From: Paenibacillus sp. PL2-23
GTDB taxonomy: Bacteria; Bacillota; Bacilli; Paenibacillales; Paenibacillaceae
Direction: 5' to 3'
Length of the DNA: 64,000 nt
NCBI RefSeq assembly: GCF_040834005.1
Contig: NZ_CP162129.1
Location: 718,501-782,500 of the forward strand
Part shown: positions 35,654 to 47,260 of the stretch, in pieces
How the letters are laid out: each line of letters starts with the position of its first letter
Position numbering within the stretch: the first letter of the stretch is position 1
Notes under the pieces: model-generated
Seen by the model: only the letters and a program-made list of their open reading frames with translations
Database searches by the model: none
What the model was told of the DNA's origin: nothing
Made by a program: the position numbers and the translations under genes

Positions 35654-36529
35654 ATGAACATTAAGGCGAAGACGAACGCGATCAGCTGGTCCTTTATCGC
35701 CGTCGCGGTCATTATGATCTGCGTGTTTTATTTTTATCCGATGATCCAAGCGCTCATTATGTCATTCCAGTCCGGGACCGGAACTAACCTTAGCTTCGTC
35801 GGACTCGATAACTACAAGCGGCTGCTGTCGGACACATCGTTTTTAACAGCGCTGAAGAACACGTCTATCTACCTTATCGTTCAGGTGCCGATCATGATCC
35901 TGTTGGCCATGTTTATCTCGGTGCTGCTGAACGACAAAAATTTGAAGCTGAAGGGCTTTTTCCGAACCGCTATTTTCTTGCCCGCAGTGACGTCTCTTGT
36001 TGCTTATTCTGTTATCTTTAAGTATTTGTTCGGACCGGATGGCCTGATCAATACGATGCTGCTCAAGCTGCATATTGTGAATGCTCCCATTGAATGGATT
36101 ACGGATCCCTTCTGGGCCAAGATTACGATCATTATCGCCATTACGTGGCGGTGGACCGGATACAACATGATTTTTTATCTTTCCGCCCTGCAAAATATCG
36201 ACAATTCCATCTACGAAGCTGCGCGCATCGATGGCGCATCATCCTTCCGGCAATTCCGGAGCATTACCGTGCCGCTGCTGAAGCCGATTATCTTGTTTAC
36301 GTCGATTACATCCACGATCGGCACCCTGCAGCTGTTCGATGAGGTTATGAACATTACGAAGGGCGGACCCGGCAACGCGACTATGACGTTGTCCCAATAT
36401 ATCTATGACCTTTCGTTCAAATACACGCCCAACTTCGGCTATGCCGCTACCGTGTCCTATGCGATCGTTATTCTGATCGTGATCTTCTCGATCCTACAGT
36501 TCAAATTGGCAGGTGATAAGAATGGGTAA
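35654..36529 (+). CDS. Sugar ABC transporter permease (UgpA/MalF type)
   Basis: Protein of 291 aa with six helices and AGGAGG before the ATG. The EAA loop for ATPase contact reads YEAARIDGASSFRQFRSITVPLLKP. Forms the membrane channel with the next permease. No ATPase is encoded here; like many such Bacillota systems it probably uses a shared MsmX-type ATPase encoded elsewhere. Confidence 0.95.
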   Translation: MNIKAKTNAISWSFIAVAVIMICVFYFYPMIQALIMSFQSGTGTNLSFVGLDNYKRLLSDTSFLTALKNTSIYLIVQVPIMILLAMFISVLLNDKNLKLKGFFRTAIFLPAVTSLVAYSVIFKYLFGPDGLINTMLLKLHIVNAPIEWITDPFWAKITIIIAITWRWTGYNMIFYLSALQNIDNSIYEAARIDGASSFRQFRSITVPLLKPIILFTSITSTIGTLQLFDEVMNITKGGPGNATMTLSQYIYDLSFKYTPNFGYAATVSYAIVILIVIFSILQFKLAGDKNG

Positions 36530-37346
36530 GCTGAAACGCTTCTTCATGTACCTCTTCCTGAGTATCGCGTCGCTCGTATCGATCTTCCCGTTCCTGTGGA
36601 TGATCGTCAGCTCGACCAATCGCTCCATCGACGTCACCCAGGGCAAGCTGCTTCCGGGTCCATATCTAGGCGAAAACTTGAAAAAGGTATTCGATACGAT
36701 CGATATCGTTCCGGCTTTGCTGAACTCTGCTCAAATTTCAATCACAACAACGATTCTTGCGATGTTGATTGCTTCCCTTGCGGGCTACGGGTTCGAAATT
36801 TTCCGCAGCAAGTCAAAGGATATCGTCTTCAGCATTCTGCTGCTGTCGATGATGCTTCCGTTCGCGGCGCTTATGGTGCCGCTCTACCGGATGTTCGGCA
36901 GCATCTCGCAGACGATGCCGTTCATCGGGATCGATACGATTTCTTCGGTCATTTTGCCCACGGTGACCACAGCGTTTTTGATCTTTTTCTTCCGTCAAAG
37001 CACGAAGATGTTTCCGAAGGATATGCTCGAGGCTGGGCGAATTGACGGCTTGAGCGAGCTTGGCGTATTCTTCCGGGTCTATGTGCCGACGATGAAGACG
37101 ACCTACGCCGCTGCGGCGATTATTACGTTCATGTCCAGCTGGAACAACTACCTGTGGCCGCTCGTCGTGCTGCAATCGCCGGAGAAGCGGACGATTCCGC
37201 TCCTCATCTCGAACCTTGGCTCCAGCTATTCGCCGGATTACGGGGTAATCATGACGGTTATCCTGATTGCAACCTTGCCAACCGCGATTGTGTTTTTCTT
37301 GATGCAGAAGCATTTTGTCGCAGGTATGACGGGCTCGGTGAAGTAA
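36522..37346 (+). CDS. Sugar ABC transporter permease (UgpE/MalG type)
   Basis: Protein of 274 aa. ATG 36522 overlaps the previous gene by eight bases and has AGGTG upstream. Six helices; EAA loop LEAGRIDGLSELGVFFRVYVPTMK. Pairs with the preceding permease. Confidence 0.95.
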   Translation: MGKLKRFFMYLFLSIASLVSIFPFLWMIVSSTNRSIDVTQGKLLPGPYLGENLKKVFDTIDIVPALLNSAQISITTTILAMLIASLAGYGFEIFRSKSKDIVFSILLLSMMLPFAALMVPLYRMFGSISQTMPFIGIDTISSVILPTVTTAFLIFFFRQSTKMFPKDMLEAGRIDGLSELGVFFRVYVPTMKTTYAAAAIITFMSSWNNYLWPLVVLQSPEKRTIPLLISNLGSSYSPDYGVIMTVILIATLPTAIVFFLMQKHFVAGMTGSVK

Positions 37347-37349
37347 TAA

Positions 37350-40454
<3,105 letters not shown>

Positions 40455-40516
40455 ATGGTAGTGCGTAGTGCCGTAATGGCGTAATGCGTAATCGACAGAT
40501 TGTAAGGATAATAATT

Positions 40517-40562
40517 GAGGCTATCCCTCGCTGCTTCGGCGGCTGGCGGGATAGCCTCTTGT
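40517..40562 (+). terminator. Intrinsic terminator after lacZ
   Basis: GAGGCTATCCC / GGGATAGCCTC 11-bp stem around a GC-rich loop that can pair further, then TTGTCGTTT. Confidence 0.7.
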
Positions 40563-40614
40563 CGTTTGTCGTTGTTTAGATGATGAAGAAAGCGCAGCTT
40601 ATCAACCCACACTC

Positions 40615-40687
40615 TAGATGCAGAACGTACAGTTATTTTTATCAATTGGCCTCTTATGACCGACACTAGCTGCAGAAAGTACATCTA
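40615..40687. repeat. Two-unit hairpin repeat (TAGATG-CAGAAAGTA type)
   Basis: Copies at 40615-40635 (TAGATG, CAGAACGTA, CAGTTA) and 40667-40687 (TAGCTG, CAGAAAGTA, CATCTA), 52 bp apart. The combined consensus is a 21-nt hairpin, arms TAGATG / CATCTA around a nine-base loop. Each copy has one or two decayed arm positions. Confidence 0.65.
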
Positions 40688-40730
40688 AAAAGATGGGCTT
40701 TTGGGGATATGGCCCTTTTCACCTTAGGCC

Positions 40731-41036
40731 CCCAGCGAGCAACAGCGACACGAGGGATCGTTATGGAAGCTGAGGAGCAGCTAGTTTGTGCCATAGCCAC
40801 ACGAGGTGTGGCTATGGCAGCGACTGGGGCGCCCCAGCGAGCAACAACGACACGAAGTATCGTTATGGAAGCTGAGGAGCAGCTAGTTTGTGCCATAGCC
40901 ACACGAGGTGTGGCTATGGCAGCAATTGAAGCGTCCCAGCGAGCAACAGCGACATGAGGTATCGTTGTTTAAGCTTAGGAGCAGCTAGTTTGTGTTATAG
41001 CCACACGACGTGTGGCTACGGCAGCTGCGTCCACCC
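40731..41036. repeat. Three tandem 102-bp repeats with several hairpins each
   Basis: Units begin at 40731, 40833 and 40935 (CCCAGCGAGCAACA start). Each holds a CGACACGA-ATCGTT stem, an AGCTG / CAGCT stem and a large palindrome with arms TGCCATAGCCACAC and its exact complement around GAG (40789-40819, 40891-40921; decayed copy at 40993-41023). The first two units are almost identical, the third has diverged. No ribosome binding site or start supports coding. The rest of 40563-41041 holds the two-unit hairpin repeat and nothing else recognised. Confidence 0.85.
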
Positions 41037-41041
41037 TCGTT

Positions 41042-42280
41042 TTAAGGGTTAAGCTCCAGCACCCAGGGTCCCCTCCAGATGACGTCGGGGTTGGCGAGCT
41101 TTAGCTTGACCGCCTTCTCGTCAGGCTCAATCTCAAATTCCGTGTACAACATCGCATCCATCTCATCGTTAAGCTTAATCATGTGGCTCCTCTCCTGCAA
41201 ATCAAACATCACTAAAGAGCTGGCGGCTGCCTCGTCGCGGTGAACATCTACATAGACGCGCATACTGTTCTCCCCAATCAGCTCAGTCCCGGTAATCGTG
41301 ATCGGATACCCCGCAAGCTTAATCGTTTTGTCCAAGCTAAGATTTGTTTCTGCTGCGAGCATAATTGAGGTTTCATCCCTGTAAGTGACGGCAATGTGCG
41401 GGATAGTCAATGAATAAGAGCGATCTGGAAGCTGCAGAAGCTGAACGGTAAAATCACCCCCAGGAGCGCTTATTCCTTGAATTTTTTCAATCTCATACCG
41501 TGTCCCTTGATCATCCTGTACCGTTAGCTGCTTGCCGAATGTCTCGATAACGCCGTAGTTGGATATACGAAAATCATCGGGGTGTCTAGCAGCCAAATAA
41601 ATTCTGGTGCGATCGCCGAACTGTGACAACACGGCCGTTATGGAAATATCATGTTTGGTCGCTGTAGGTCCCAGTTCCTCGTAGCTGGCATAGGAGTCGG
41701 CGTATTCAAGCGACAGAGGAATAAGGAAGTCTTGATTGCTTGCACGCATATTCAGCATGACGTGTCCAGACTCCAGCTCCAGCTTGCCGTCGTACCAATA
41801 GGCGGCTGACCAATCCCTTAAGCTGCTGACAGACATGGATCGTTTTAAGATAAATGCCTGGCCATTCTGCTCTAGCGCCAATTGTTCTCCGAACCACGAG
41901 CCTCCATCCCCGTTCATCTCGATATAAGCCATATTAGAATCCACGGATACGCTTTTAATGACAATGAACCCGCCTCTCACCTCATGCCGAACGAGCTCCT
42001 TCAGCACTAGCCGCTTGTTCTCGTCTTCATTAGCGACTACACCAAAGCCCGGCACAAATTGCAGCGCCTTCTGAATGGAAGCCATCACTCCAGAATTCCA
42101 AGACAATGCGCTGATCAGCGTAATTCCGGCAATGACGGCGGCGGTAATCCCGACAAGTCGTCTCCTGCGACGACGCTCCGACAGCTCGGCCGCCGCCTGC
42201 AGGATGCCTTGCCTCCCGCGTTCGCCAAGCTCGGACGGGAGCGGAATAGATGAAATCCTATCACGAATCGGTTCACTCAT
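41042..42280 (-). CDS. DUF4179-type membrane protein, probable anti-sigma factor
   Basis: Protein of 412 aa: ~40 cytosolic residues, one helix (LVGITAAVIAGITLISALSW, residues ~42-61), then a large extracytoplasmic domain with FVPGFGVVANEDENKRLVLKE just after the membrane, as in DUF4179 proteins encoded with ECF sigma factors. Likely holds the sigma factor inactive and senses an outer signal. It overlaps the 3' end of the sigma gene by eight bases, so the two are translationally coupled. The mature family function is inferred from gene pairing. Confidence 0.8.
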   Translation of the reverse strand: MSEPIRDRISSIPLPSELGERGRQGILQAAAELSERRRRRRLVGITAAVIAGITLISALSWNSGVMASIQKALQFVPGFGVVANEDENKRLVLKELVRHEVRGGFIVIKSVSVDSNMAYIEMNGDGGSWFGEQLALEQNGQAFILKRSMSVSSLRDWSAAYWYDGKLELESGHVMLNMRASNQDFLIPLSLEYADSYASYEELGPTATKHDISITAVLSQFGDRTRIYLAARHPDDFRISNYGVIETFGKQLTVQDDQGTRYEIEKIQGISAPGGDFTVQLLQLPDRSYSLTIPHIAVTYRDETSIMLAAETNLSLDKTIKLAGYPITITGTELIGENSMRVYVDVHRDEAAASSLVMFDLQERSHMIKLNDEMDAMLYTEFEIEPDEKAVKLKLANPDVIWRGPWVLELNP

Positions 42281-42803
42281 CGTAATCCTCCTCTCGCATG
42301 GCGAGTCTCAGCTTGCCAAGCGCCCGATAAAGTATGGTCTTAGCGGTACCCAAAGGCATGTCTAGCAGCTCTGCCGTTTCACGAATGGTATAATCCTGAT
42401 AATACCGCAGCAGGATCAAGCCTTTTTCTTTGTCGTCCAGCTCATGAAGGATGGATTGCAGGGACAAGGACAAATCAACGCTCTTCTCATTGCTGCTCTC
42501 GAACATCGGCTCTGGCAAGTTATCCATATGACTCGGAGCAGAGAGCAGTGCCAGCCGCTTCCGTTTTCTTAGCAAATCCATTGCGCAGCTGATCGCGATA
42601 CGGATGAGCCATGTTTTGAAGTAGCGTGTCTCCTTCAGTTGATGTGCGCCTTTGAACGCGCGATACGCTGTTTCCTGTACAACATCGAGCGCATCCTGCT
42701 CGTGGCGAACATAGACAAAGGCGATGCGGTACAGCTCCGCCTCATATTCGGCGAATAGCCGGGCGAAGCTGTCGACGTTCCCGATTTGGCTCCACTTGCG
42801 AAT
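42273..42803 (-). CDS. ECF RNA polymerase sigma factor, probable ATT start
   Basis: From ATT 42803 the product is 176 aa, normal for ECF factors. Region 2 reads FAEYEAELYRIAFVYVRHEQ, then DALDVVQETAYRAFKG and FKTWLIRIAISCAMDLLRKR; region 4 reads LRYYQDYTIRETAELLDMPL and GTAKTILYRALGKLR. The first in-frame ATG (42581) would delete most of region 2. No ATG, GTG, TTG or CTG exists between an upstream stop (TAA at about 42827-42829) and region 2. A purine run GAGGAGGAGGAG stands four bases before ATT. Hence an unusual start, or less likely a broken gene. Confidence 0.8.
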   Translation of the reverse strand: MRKWSQIGNVDSFARLFAEYEAELYRIAFVYVRHEQDALDVVQETAYRAFKGAHQLKETRYFKTWLIRIAISCAMDLLRKRKRLALLSAPSHMDNLPEPMFESSNEKSVDLSLSLQSILHELDDKEKGLILLRYYQDYTIRETAELLDMPLGTAKTILYRALGKLRLAMREEDYDE

Positions 42804-42904
42804 GCCGCTCCTCCTCCTCTCGCAGTTGCTGTCTTATATTAGACGTCTGGCACAAATATTTGGCTTTGAGAAGTAGAGCGGTCTCTACAGATTTTGCGGC
42901 ATAA

Positions 42905-42940
42905 GCAAAAAAACGCTCCCCAGCAACCAAGCTGGAGAGC
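42905..42940 (-). terminator. Intrinsic terminator of the GntR gene
   Basis: On the minus strand GCTCTCCAGC / GCTGGGGAGC with six-base loop, then T7. Confidence 0.85.
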
Positions 42941-42949
42941 CATTCGGTC

Positions 42950-43600
42950 TTAGAACTGGCCGCTCGAGAGCATACGATCCCGTGCGGACGCCAGCACCTT
43001 CTTGACGAGGCGCTTCGCCTCTTCCTCCTGGCCGTCGGACAGCGCGCGGAAGATGCTGCGATTCAGCTCATTCATGGAATAATGTTTGACGTATGGCGTG
43101 TTCTTATAGTTCAGATAGGCCGCCATCGATATTTTGTCGACATAGCCGTCCATCACTGTAATCATGGCTTGATTATGAATGGAGGAGACCACCGCTTTAA
43201 TGAAGAGCATGGAATGCTTGATATAGGCCAAATAATCATCCGCCTGCTCCGCCTCCACCTGCTTCTCCAATATTTCCTCCAGACGAGGCAGGTTAAGCTG
43301 AATTTCTCTCTCCCGAATCACATCCAAGGTGTAGACCAGCATGGCCAAGGTTGCCTCGTACATATCGAGAAACTCCTTGCCGAGAATTTCCTTCACGAGC
43401 ACGCCCCGGTTTTTGAGCGACACAACAAGCCCCTCCGACTCCAGATGCGTGATCGCGTTGCGTACCGGCGTGCGGCTCATCTTGAGCTCGTCCGCGATCT
43501 CATTCTCTGATATAAGCGTTCCTGGAACGAGCCTGCCTTCTATAATTCTCTGCTTCAAAATCGTATAAGCCGTCGCTACCAAAGATTGAGAGGCCATCAT
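42950..43600 (-). CDS. GntR family regulator, FCD/FadR subfamily
   Basis: Protein of 216 aa from ATG 43600; AAAGGA lies upstream (the next codon, ATG 43597, is equally possible; 43624 lacks a site). The N-terminal winged helix has LISENEIADELKMSRTPVRNAITHLESEGLV. The C-terminal all-helical domain (MYEATLAMLVYTLD, MNELNRSIFRALSDGQEEEAKRLV) follows the FCD ligand-binding pattern. Divergent from the phosphonate-type transporter operon, which it probably represses. Confidence 0.88.
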   Translation of the reverse strand: MMASQSLVATAYTILKQRIIEGRLVPGTLISENEIADELKMSRTPVRNAITHLESEGLVVSLKNRGVLVKEILGKEFLDMYEATLAMLVYTLDVIREREIQLNLPRLEEILEKQVEAEQADDYLAYIKHSMLFIKAVVSSIHNQAMITVMDGYVDKISMAAYLNYKNTPYVKHYSMNELNRSIFRALSDGQEEEAKRLVKKVLASARDRMLSSGQF

Positions 43601-43731
43601 CCATATCCTTTCATCGTTCCGCATAAATGCCGCTATTGATTAACTTCATCTTAACAGTCGGGCTTTCCGCCGCGCAAGTCATAAATGCCCTTCACAATCT
43701 CTCAAAACAGAGCAAACATTCTATTTACATT

Positions 43732-43749
43732 CAACTTGTATTCTAGTTG
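43732..43749. promoter_or_regulatory. Candidate operator of the GntR regulator
   Basis: CAACTTGTATTCTAGTTG: CAACT / AGTTG arms with a further G-C pair inside, similar in form to CTTGTATACAAG-type FCD-GntR sites. Lies between the divergent genes, 27 nt before the AGGAGG of phnD. Confidence 0.45.
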
Positions 43750-43788
43750 CGTACCAGATAAACTCAAACCCATTTAGGAGGCTGTACT

Positions 43789-44751
43789 GTGCTTAAAAAG
43801 TTGAGAAAAAACAAATGGCAATTCGCTTTGCTTGTAACGGCTGTAATGGTGATGCTGGCAGGCTGCGGCAACAACGCCAACTCCGGCAGCACAACCAATG
43901 TCGGTTCCGAGAGTGAGCAAACGACGGCATCAACGGAATGGCCAGAGGTGCTCCGAATTGGCAGCCTGCCGATGGAGGATGGCGAGCTGAGCCGCAGCGC
44001 GGACCAATTCGCGAAGGATCTTGGCGAATACCTGGGCATTGAGGTAGAGACGTTCGAAGGCGAAGATTACAATATGATGATTGAAGCGATGCGCTCCAAA
44101 AAAATAGATATGACCACCTATGGCCCCTTCGGCTACATTATCGCGGTAGAGAGAAGCAATGCGAAGCTGCTGGCGGCGATGAATAACGGTCCGGGCTCGG
44201 AGGGCACCAGCGTCATCATAGTGCCAAAGGATTCCCCGGCACAATCGGTAGAGGACTTGAAGGGCAAAAGCTTCCTCTTCGCGGACCCAGCTTCAACGAC
44301 TGGACATCTGTATCCGCGCGCTACCTTAATGAAGCTTCTGAGCCTGAAGAATGATGAAATTCCGGAATACTTCAGCAACGTATCCTTCTCCGGCGGCCAT
44401 GATAAATCCCTTCTGGCCATTGCGAATGGCGACGCTGACGGAGCGGCGACTTGCAGCCAGTGTATAGAGATGATCGCGGGAGCAGGCCTGATCAAAGCGG
44501 AGGATGTCCGCGTCATTGCGGAATCTGATCCCATTCCGGGCGGAGGAGCGCTTGCTTACCGCGGCGACTTGCCGCAGGACCTGGTAGACAAGATGCGCGA
44601 GTTCGCGCTTAGCTACGCGCAGAAAAATCCGGCTTATTTTGAAGGCGTGGGGGCCAAGGGCTTTTTCCCTGCGGAGGATTCAGATTTCGACGGTGTTCGC
44701 GAGGTAGCGGCTATGCTGGAGATGTCTCCGGAAGAGATGCTTAGCCAATAA
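43789..44751 (+). CDS. phnD: Phosphonate/phosphite-type ABC transporter binding lipoprotein
   Basis: Protein of 320 aa from GTG 43789 with AGGAGG seven bases upstream. Lipobox MLAGC, then PhnD-family core: RIGSLPMEDGELSRSADQFA, KIDMTTYGPFGYIIA, SFLFADPASTTGHLYPRATL. PhnD-type proteins bind phosphonates, phosphite or related oxyanions outside the membrane. First gene of a five-gene operon. Confidence 0.9.
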   Translation: MLKKLRKNKWQFALLVTAVMVMLAGCGNNANSGSTTNVGSESEQTTASTEWPEVLRIGSLPMEDGELSRSADQFAKDLGEYLGIEVETFEGEDYNMMIEAMRSKKIDMTTYGPFGYIIAVERSNAKLLAAMNNGPGSEGTSVIIVPKDSPAQSVEDLKGKSFLFADPASTTGHLYPRATLMKLLSLKNDEIPEYFSNVSFSGGHDKSLLAIANGDADGAATCSQCIEMIAGAGLIKAEDVRVIAESDPIPGGGALAYRGDLPQDLVDKMREFALSYAQKNPAYFEGVGAKGFFPAEDSDFDGVREVAAMLEMSPEEMLSQ

Positions 44752-44790
44752 CAAGGACAGACCCAATAAGGATCAGGAGGACGAGGGAAC

Positions 44791-45588
44791 ATGGCATTGC
44801 TGCAGGTGAAAGGCTTGAAGAAGGTGTATGCGGACGGAACGGTAGGGCTCTCCGGTATTGATTTCGAGGTGAAGGCAGGCGAATTCATCGCGGTGATTGG
44901 GCCGAGCGGAGCGGGGAAGAGCACGCTGCTGAGATGCTTGAACCAAATGGTGGAGCCAACGGAAGGCAGTATTGCCTTCCAAGGGGTGCAGACGATTGGA
45001 TCGGGCAGACGCAAGCTCCGGAATATCCGCCGGGAAATGAGCATGATCTTCCAAGGCTTTAATCTGGTTGAGCGCGTGTCCGTGCTGACCAACGTTCTCC
45101 ATGGCCGATTGGGTTATATGAGCAGCTGGCGCGGCGCGCTGGGGCTGTTCTTGAAGGATGACGTAGCGGAAGCCAAGCGGCTGCTGGAGCGGGTCGGGCT
45201 GAAGGAGCAGACCCATAAGCGGGCGGACGAGCTCAGCGGAGGCCAGCAGCAGCGCGTTGGCATCGCCAGGGCGCTTGCGCAGAAGCCGAAGCTGATTCTG
45301 GCCGACGAGCCAATCGCGAGTCTCGATCCCGCTGCCTCCGAGACCGTAATGAGCAGCCTGCACCGTTTCTGCTCGGAGGACGGTATTGCGTGCCTGTGCA
45401 ACCTGCATCAGGTGGATATGGCCAAGAAATATGCCTCGCGCATTATCGGCATTCACAAGGGCAAGAAGGTGTTCGACGGCACGCCTGATCAGCTGACGGA
45501 CGAGATGATTGGCATGATCTACAACCAGCAGCCGGCCGAGCCTGCGAGCGAGGGCGACGAGGAGCTGGCGCGGAAGGAGACGGCATAA
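44791..45588 (+). CDS. phnC: Phosphonate-type ABC transporter ATPase
   Basis: Protein of 265 aa. Walker A GPSGAGKSTLLR, signature LSGGQQQRVGIARAL, Walker B ILADEPIASLDP. PhnC family features include the insert NIRREMSMIFQGFNLVERVS. Powers uptake by the two PhnE permeases. Confidence 0.95.
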   Translation: MALLQVKGLKKVYADGTVGLSGIDFEVKAGEFIAVIGPSGAGKSTLLRCLNQMVEPTEGSIAFQGVQTIGSGRRKLRNIRREMSMIFQGFNLVERVSVLTNVLHGRLGYMSSWRGALGLFLKDDVAEAKRLLERVGLKEQTHKRADELSGGQQQRVGIARALAQKPKLILADEPIASLDPAASETVMSSLHRFCSEDGIACLCNLHQVDMAKKYASRIIGIHKGKKVFDGTPDQLTDEMIGMIYNQQPAEPASEGDEELARKETA

Positions 45589-45590
45589 CG

Positions 45591-46382
45591 ATGAGCTCGG
45601 AACAGCTTCAGAGCATCAAGCGTACAAAACGGAATCAGCTCATTCTTATTCTGGCTCTCATTATCGGGCTGTCGGTCTGGTCGGCGCTCGGGACGAACTT
45701 CAGTCTGCCGGCCCTGTGGGGAGGCTTCGGCGACGGAGCGAGCTTTCTGTTCGTCGATCTGATGCCGCCAGACCTCTCCGGCTTGCCTGATCTCATCGGG
45801 CCGGCGCTCGACACGATCTATATGAGCTTCGTAGCCATGTTCATAGGCTCCATTATTGCGGGTGGGCTTTCGATCTTCGCGGCTGCTACGACATCTCCGC
45901 ATCCCGTTCTGCAGGTAGCGCTTCGTGCGTTTTCGGCCATGTTCCGGAACATTCCGGTCATCATCTGGACGATTCTATTGGTCGCGTCATTCGGTCTTGG
46001 CAATCTGGTGGGCACCTTGTCTCTCCTAATTGTGTCCATTGGCATGCTGGTTCGCTGCTTCGCGGAGTCGCTTGAGGAGATCGACATGGGACAGGTCGAA
46101 GCGCTGCGCGCAGCGGGCGCCGGCTATTGGCAGGTCATCGGGCAGGCGGTCTTGCCGCAATTCCTGCCAAGCTTCATCGGCTGGTCGCTCTATAATCTCG
46201 AGATTAACGTACGGGCGTCGACGATTGTCGGCATGGTCGGAGGCGGGGGTCTGGGCTTCGCCATTCAATCCGGCATTAAGCTGTTCCAATACAAGGATGT
46301 CAGTATGGCGGTTATTCTGGTGCTCGTCATCGTGCTGGCGACAGAAATGCTGACCAATTCCATCCGAAGGAGGATCATCTAA
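45591..46382 (+). CDS. phnE: Phosphonate-type ABC transporter permease
   Basis: Protein of 263 aa with about six helices; EAA-type loop LEEIDMGQVEALRAAGAGYWQVIGQ. AGGAG within the phnC tail serves its start. Stop and next start overlap by one base. Confidence 0.94.
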   Translation: MSSEQLQSIKRTKRNQLILILALIIGLSVWSALGTNFSLPALWGGFGDGASFLFVDLMPPDLSGLPDLIGPALDTIYMSFVAMFIGSIIAGGLSIFAAATTSPHPVLQVALRAFSAMFRNIPVIIWTILLVASFGLGNLVGTLSLLIVSIGMLVRCFAESLEEIDMGQVEALRAAGAGYWQVIGQAVLPQFLPSFIGWSLYNLEINVRASTIVGMVGGGGLGFAIQSGIKLFQYKDVSMAVILVLVIVLATEMLTNSIRRRII

Positions 46383-47221
46383 TGGCCGTCCATCCAACAA
46401 CTATGCCTGCAAATCGGCAGCCAGAAGAACAGCCGGCTTCGGCACCGGCCACCGGCGGCAGCCGCCGTATGCTGGTGGGGTACGGTCTCATCGCCGTCGC
46501 CTTCTTCGTCTTCAGCTTGATTCAGCTGAAGCTGGACTACTCCCGCCTGCTGTCAGGGGCCATAAAATTCACGAAGACCGTCGAACTGATGTTCCCGCCG
46601 GACGCTTCGCAATGGCAGCATGTGCTAAGCGCGGCTGTGGAATCCATTCAGGTAGCGATTCTGGGGACGGTGCTGTCCATTGTGATCTCCTTTTTCCTGG
46701 CGTTCCTGGCGGCAGACAATACGACGCCGCATCCAATCGTCAGCTGGCTTGTCCGCAGCGCCGCTTCTCTGCTGCGGGCGATCCCGACGCTGATCTGGGC
46801 GCTCATCTTCATCGTAGCGGTCGGCATGGGACCGCTTCCCGGCGTGCTGGCCATTACGGTCGGTGCAGCGGGCAGTCTGGTGAAGGTGTTCGCTCAGTCG
46901 CTGGAGGAAGTGGATGAAGGCGTGATTGAGGCGCTTCGCTCGACGGGCGCAAGCTGGCTGCAGATCATCCTTCAGGGCGTCCTGCCTTGCGCGTTGTCCG
47001 CGCTGCTTGCCTGGTGTGTCATGCGGTTCGAAGGGGACTTGGCGGAGTCGACGATTCTAGGTGCAGTTGGAGCGGGCGGGATTGGCTTCGAGCTGTCTCA
47101 CGCCATGCGCAGCTATCGGTTCGATCAGGCGTTATTTGTCGGCTTTGTGATATTCGTGATGGTATTCACGGTGGAGATCATATCCAACCGGCTGAAGCTG
47201 CGCATGCGCAAACGGGCGTAG
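46382..47221 (+). CDS. phnE: Phosphonate-type ABC transporter permease, second copy
   Basis: Protein of 279 aa, paralogue of the preceding permease, with EAA loop EEVDEGVIEALRSTGASWLQ. The N-terminus has a 25-residue polar start before the first helix. TAATG overlap with the first phnE shows coupled translation; the pair presumably forms a heterodimer. Confidence 0.94.
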   Translation: MAVHPTTMPANRQPEEQPASAPATGGSRRMLVGYGLIAVAFFVFSLIQLKLDYSRLLSGAIKFTKTVELMFPPDASQWQHVLSAAVESIQVAILGTVLSIVISFFLAFLAADNTTPHPIVSWLVRSAASLLRAIPTLIWALIFIVAVGMGPLPGVLAITVGAAGSLVKVFAQSLEEVDEGVIEALRSTGASWLQIILQGVLPCALSALLAWCVMRFEGDLAESTILGAVGAGGIGFELSHAMRSYRFDQALFVGFVIFVMVFTVEIISNRLKLRMRKRA

Positions 47222-47260
47222 GCGGACAATCCGCTGTCATTTACTATACGAGGAGAGACG

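Noticed and set aside
42837..42866. CGTCTAATA-like ECF -10 box before the second sigma gene (autoregulation)
   Set aside because: The CGTCTA is present on the minus strand, but no convincing TGAAAC-type -35 box is found at the required distance.
42742..42930. Minus-strand 62-codon frame before the second ECF sigma gene, as part of a frameshifted sigma
   Set aside because: Its sequence has no sigma-like residues, and the true sigma frame is open from the ATT codon without any shift.
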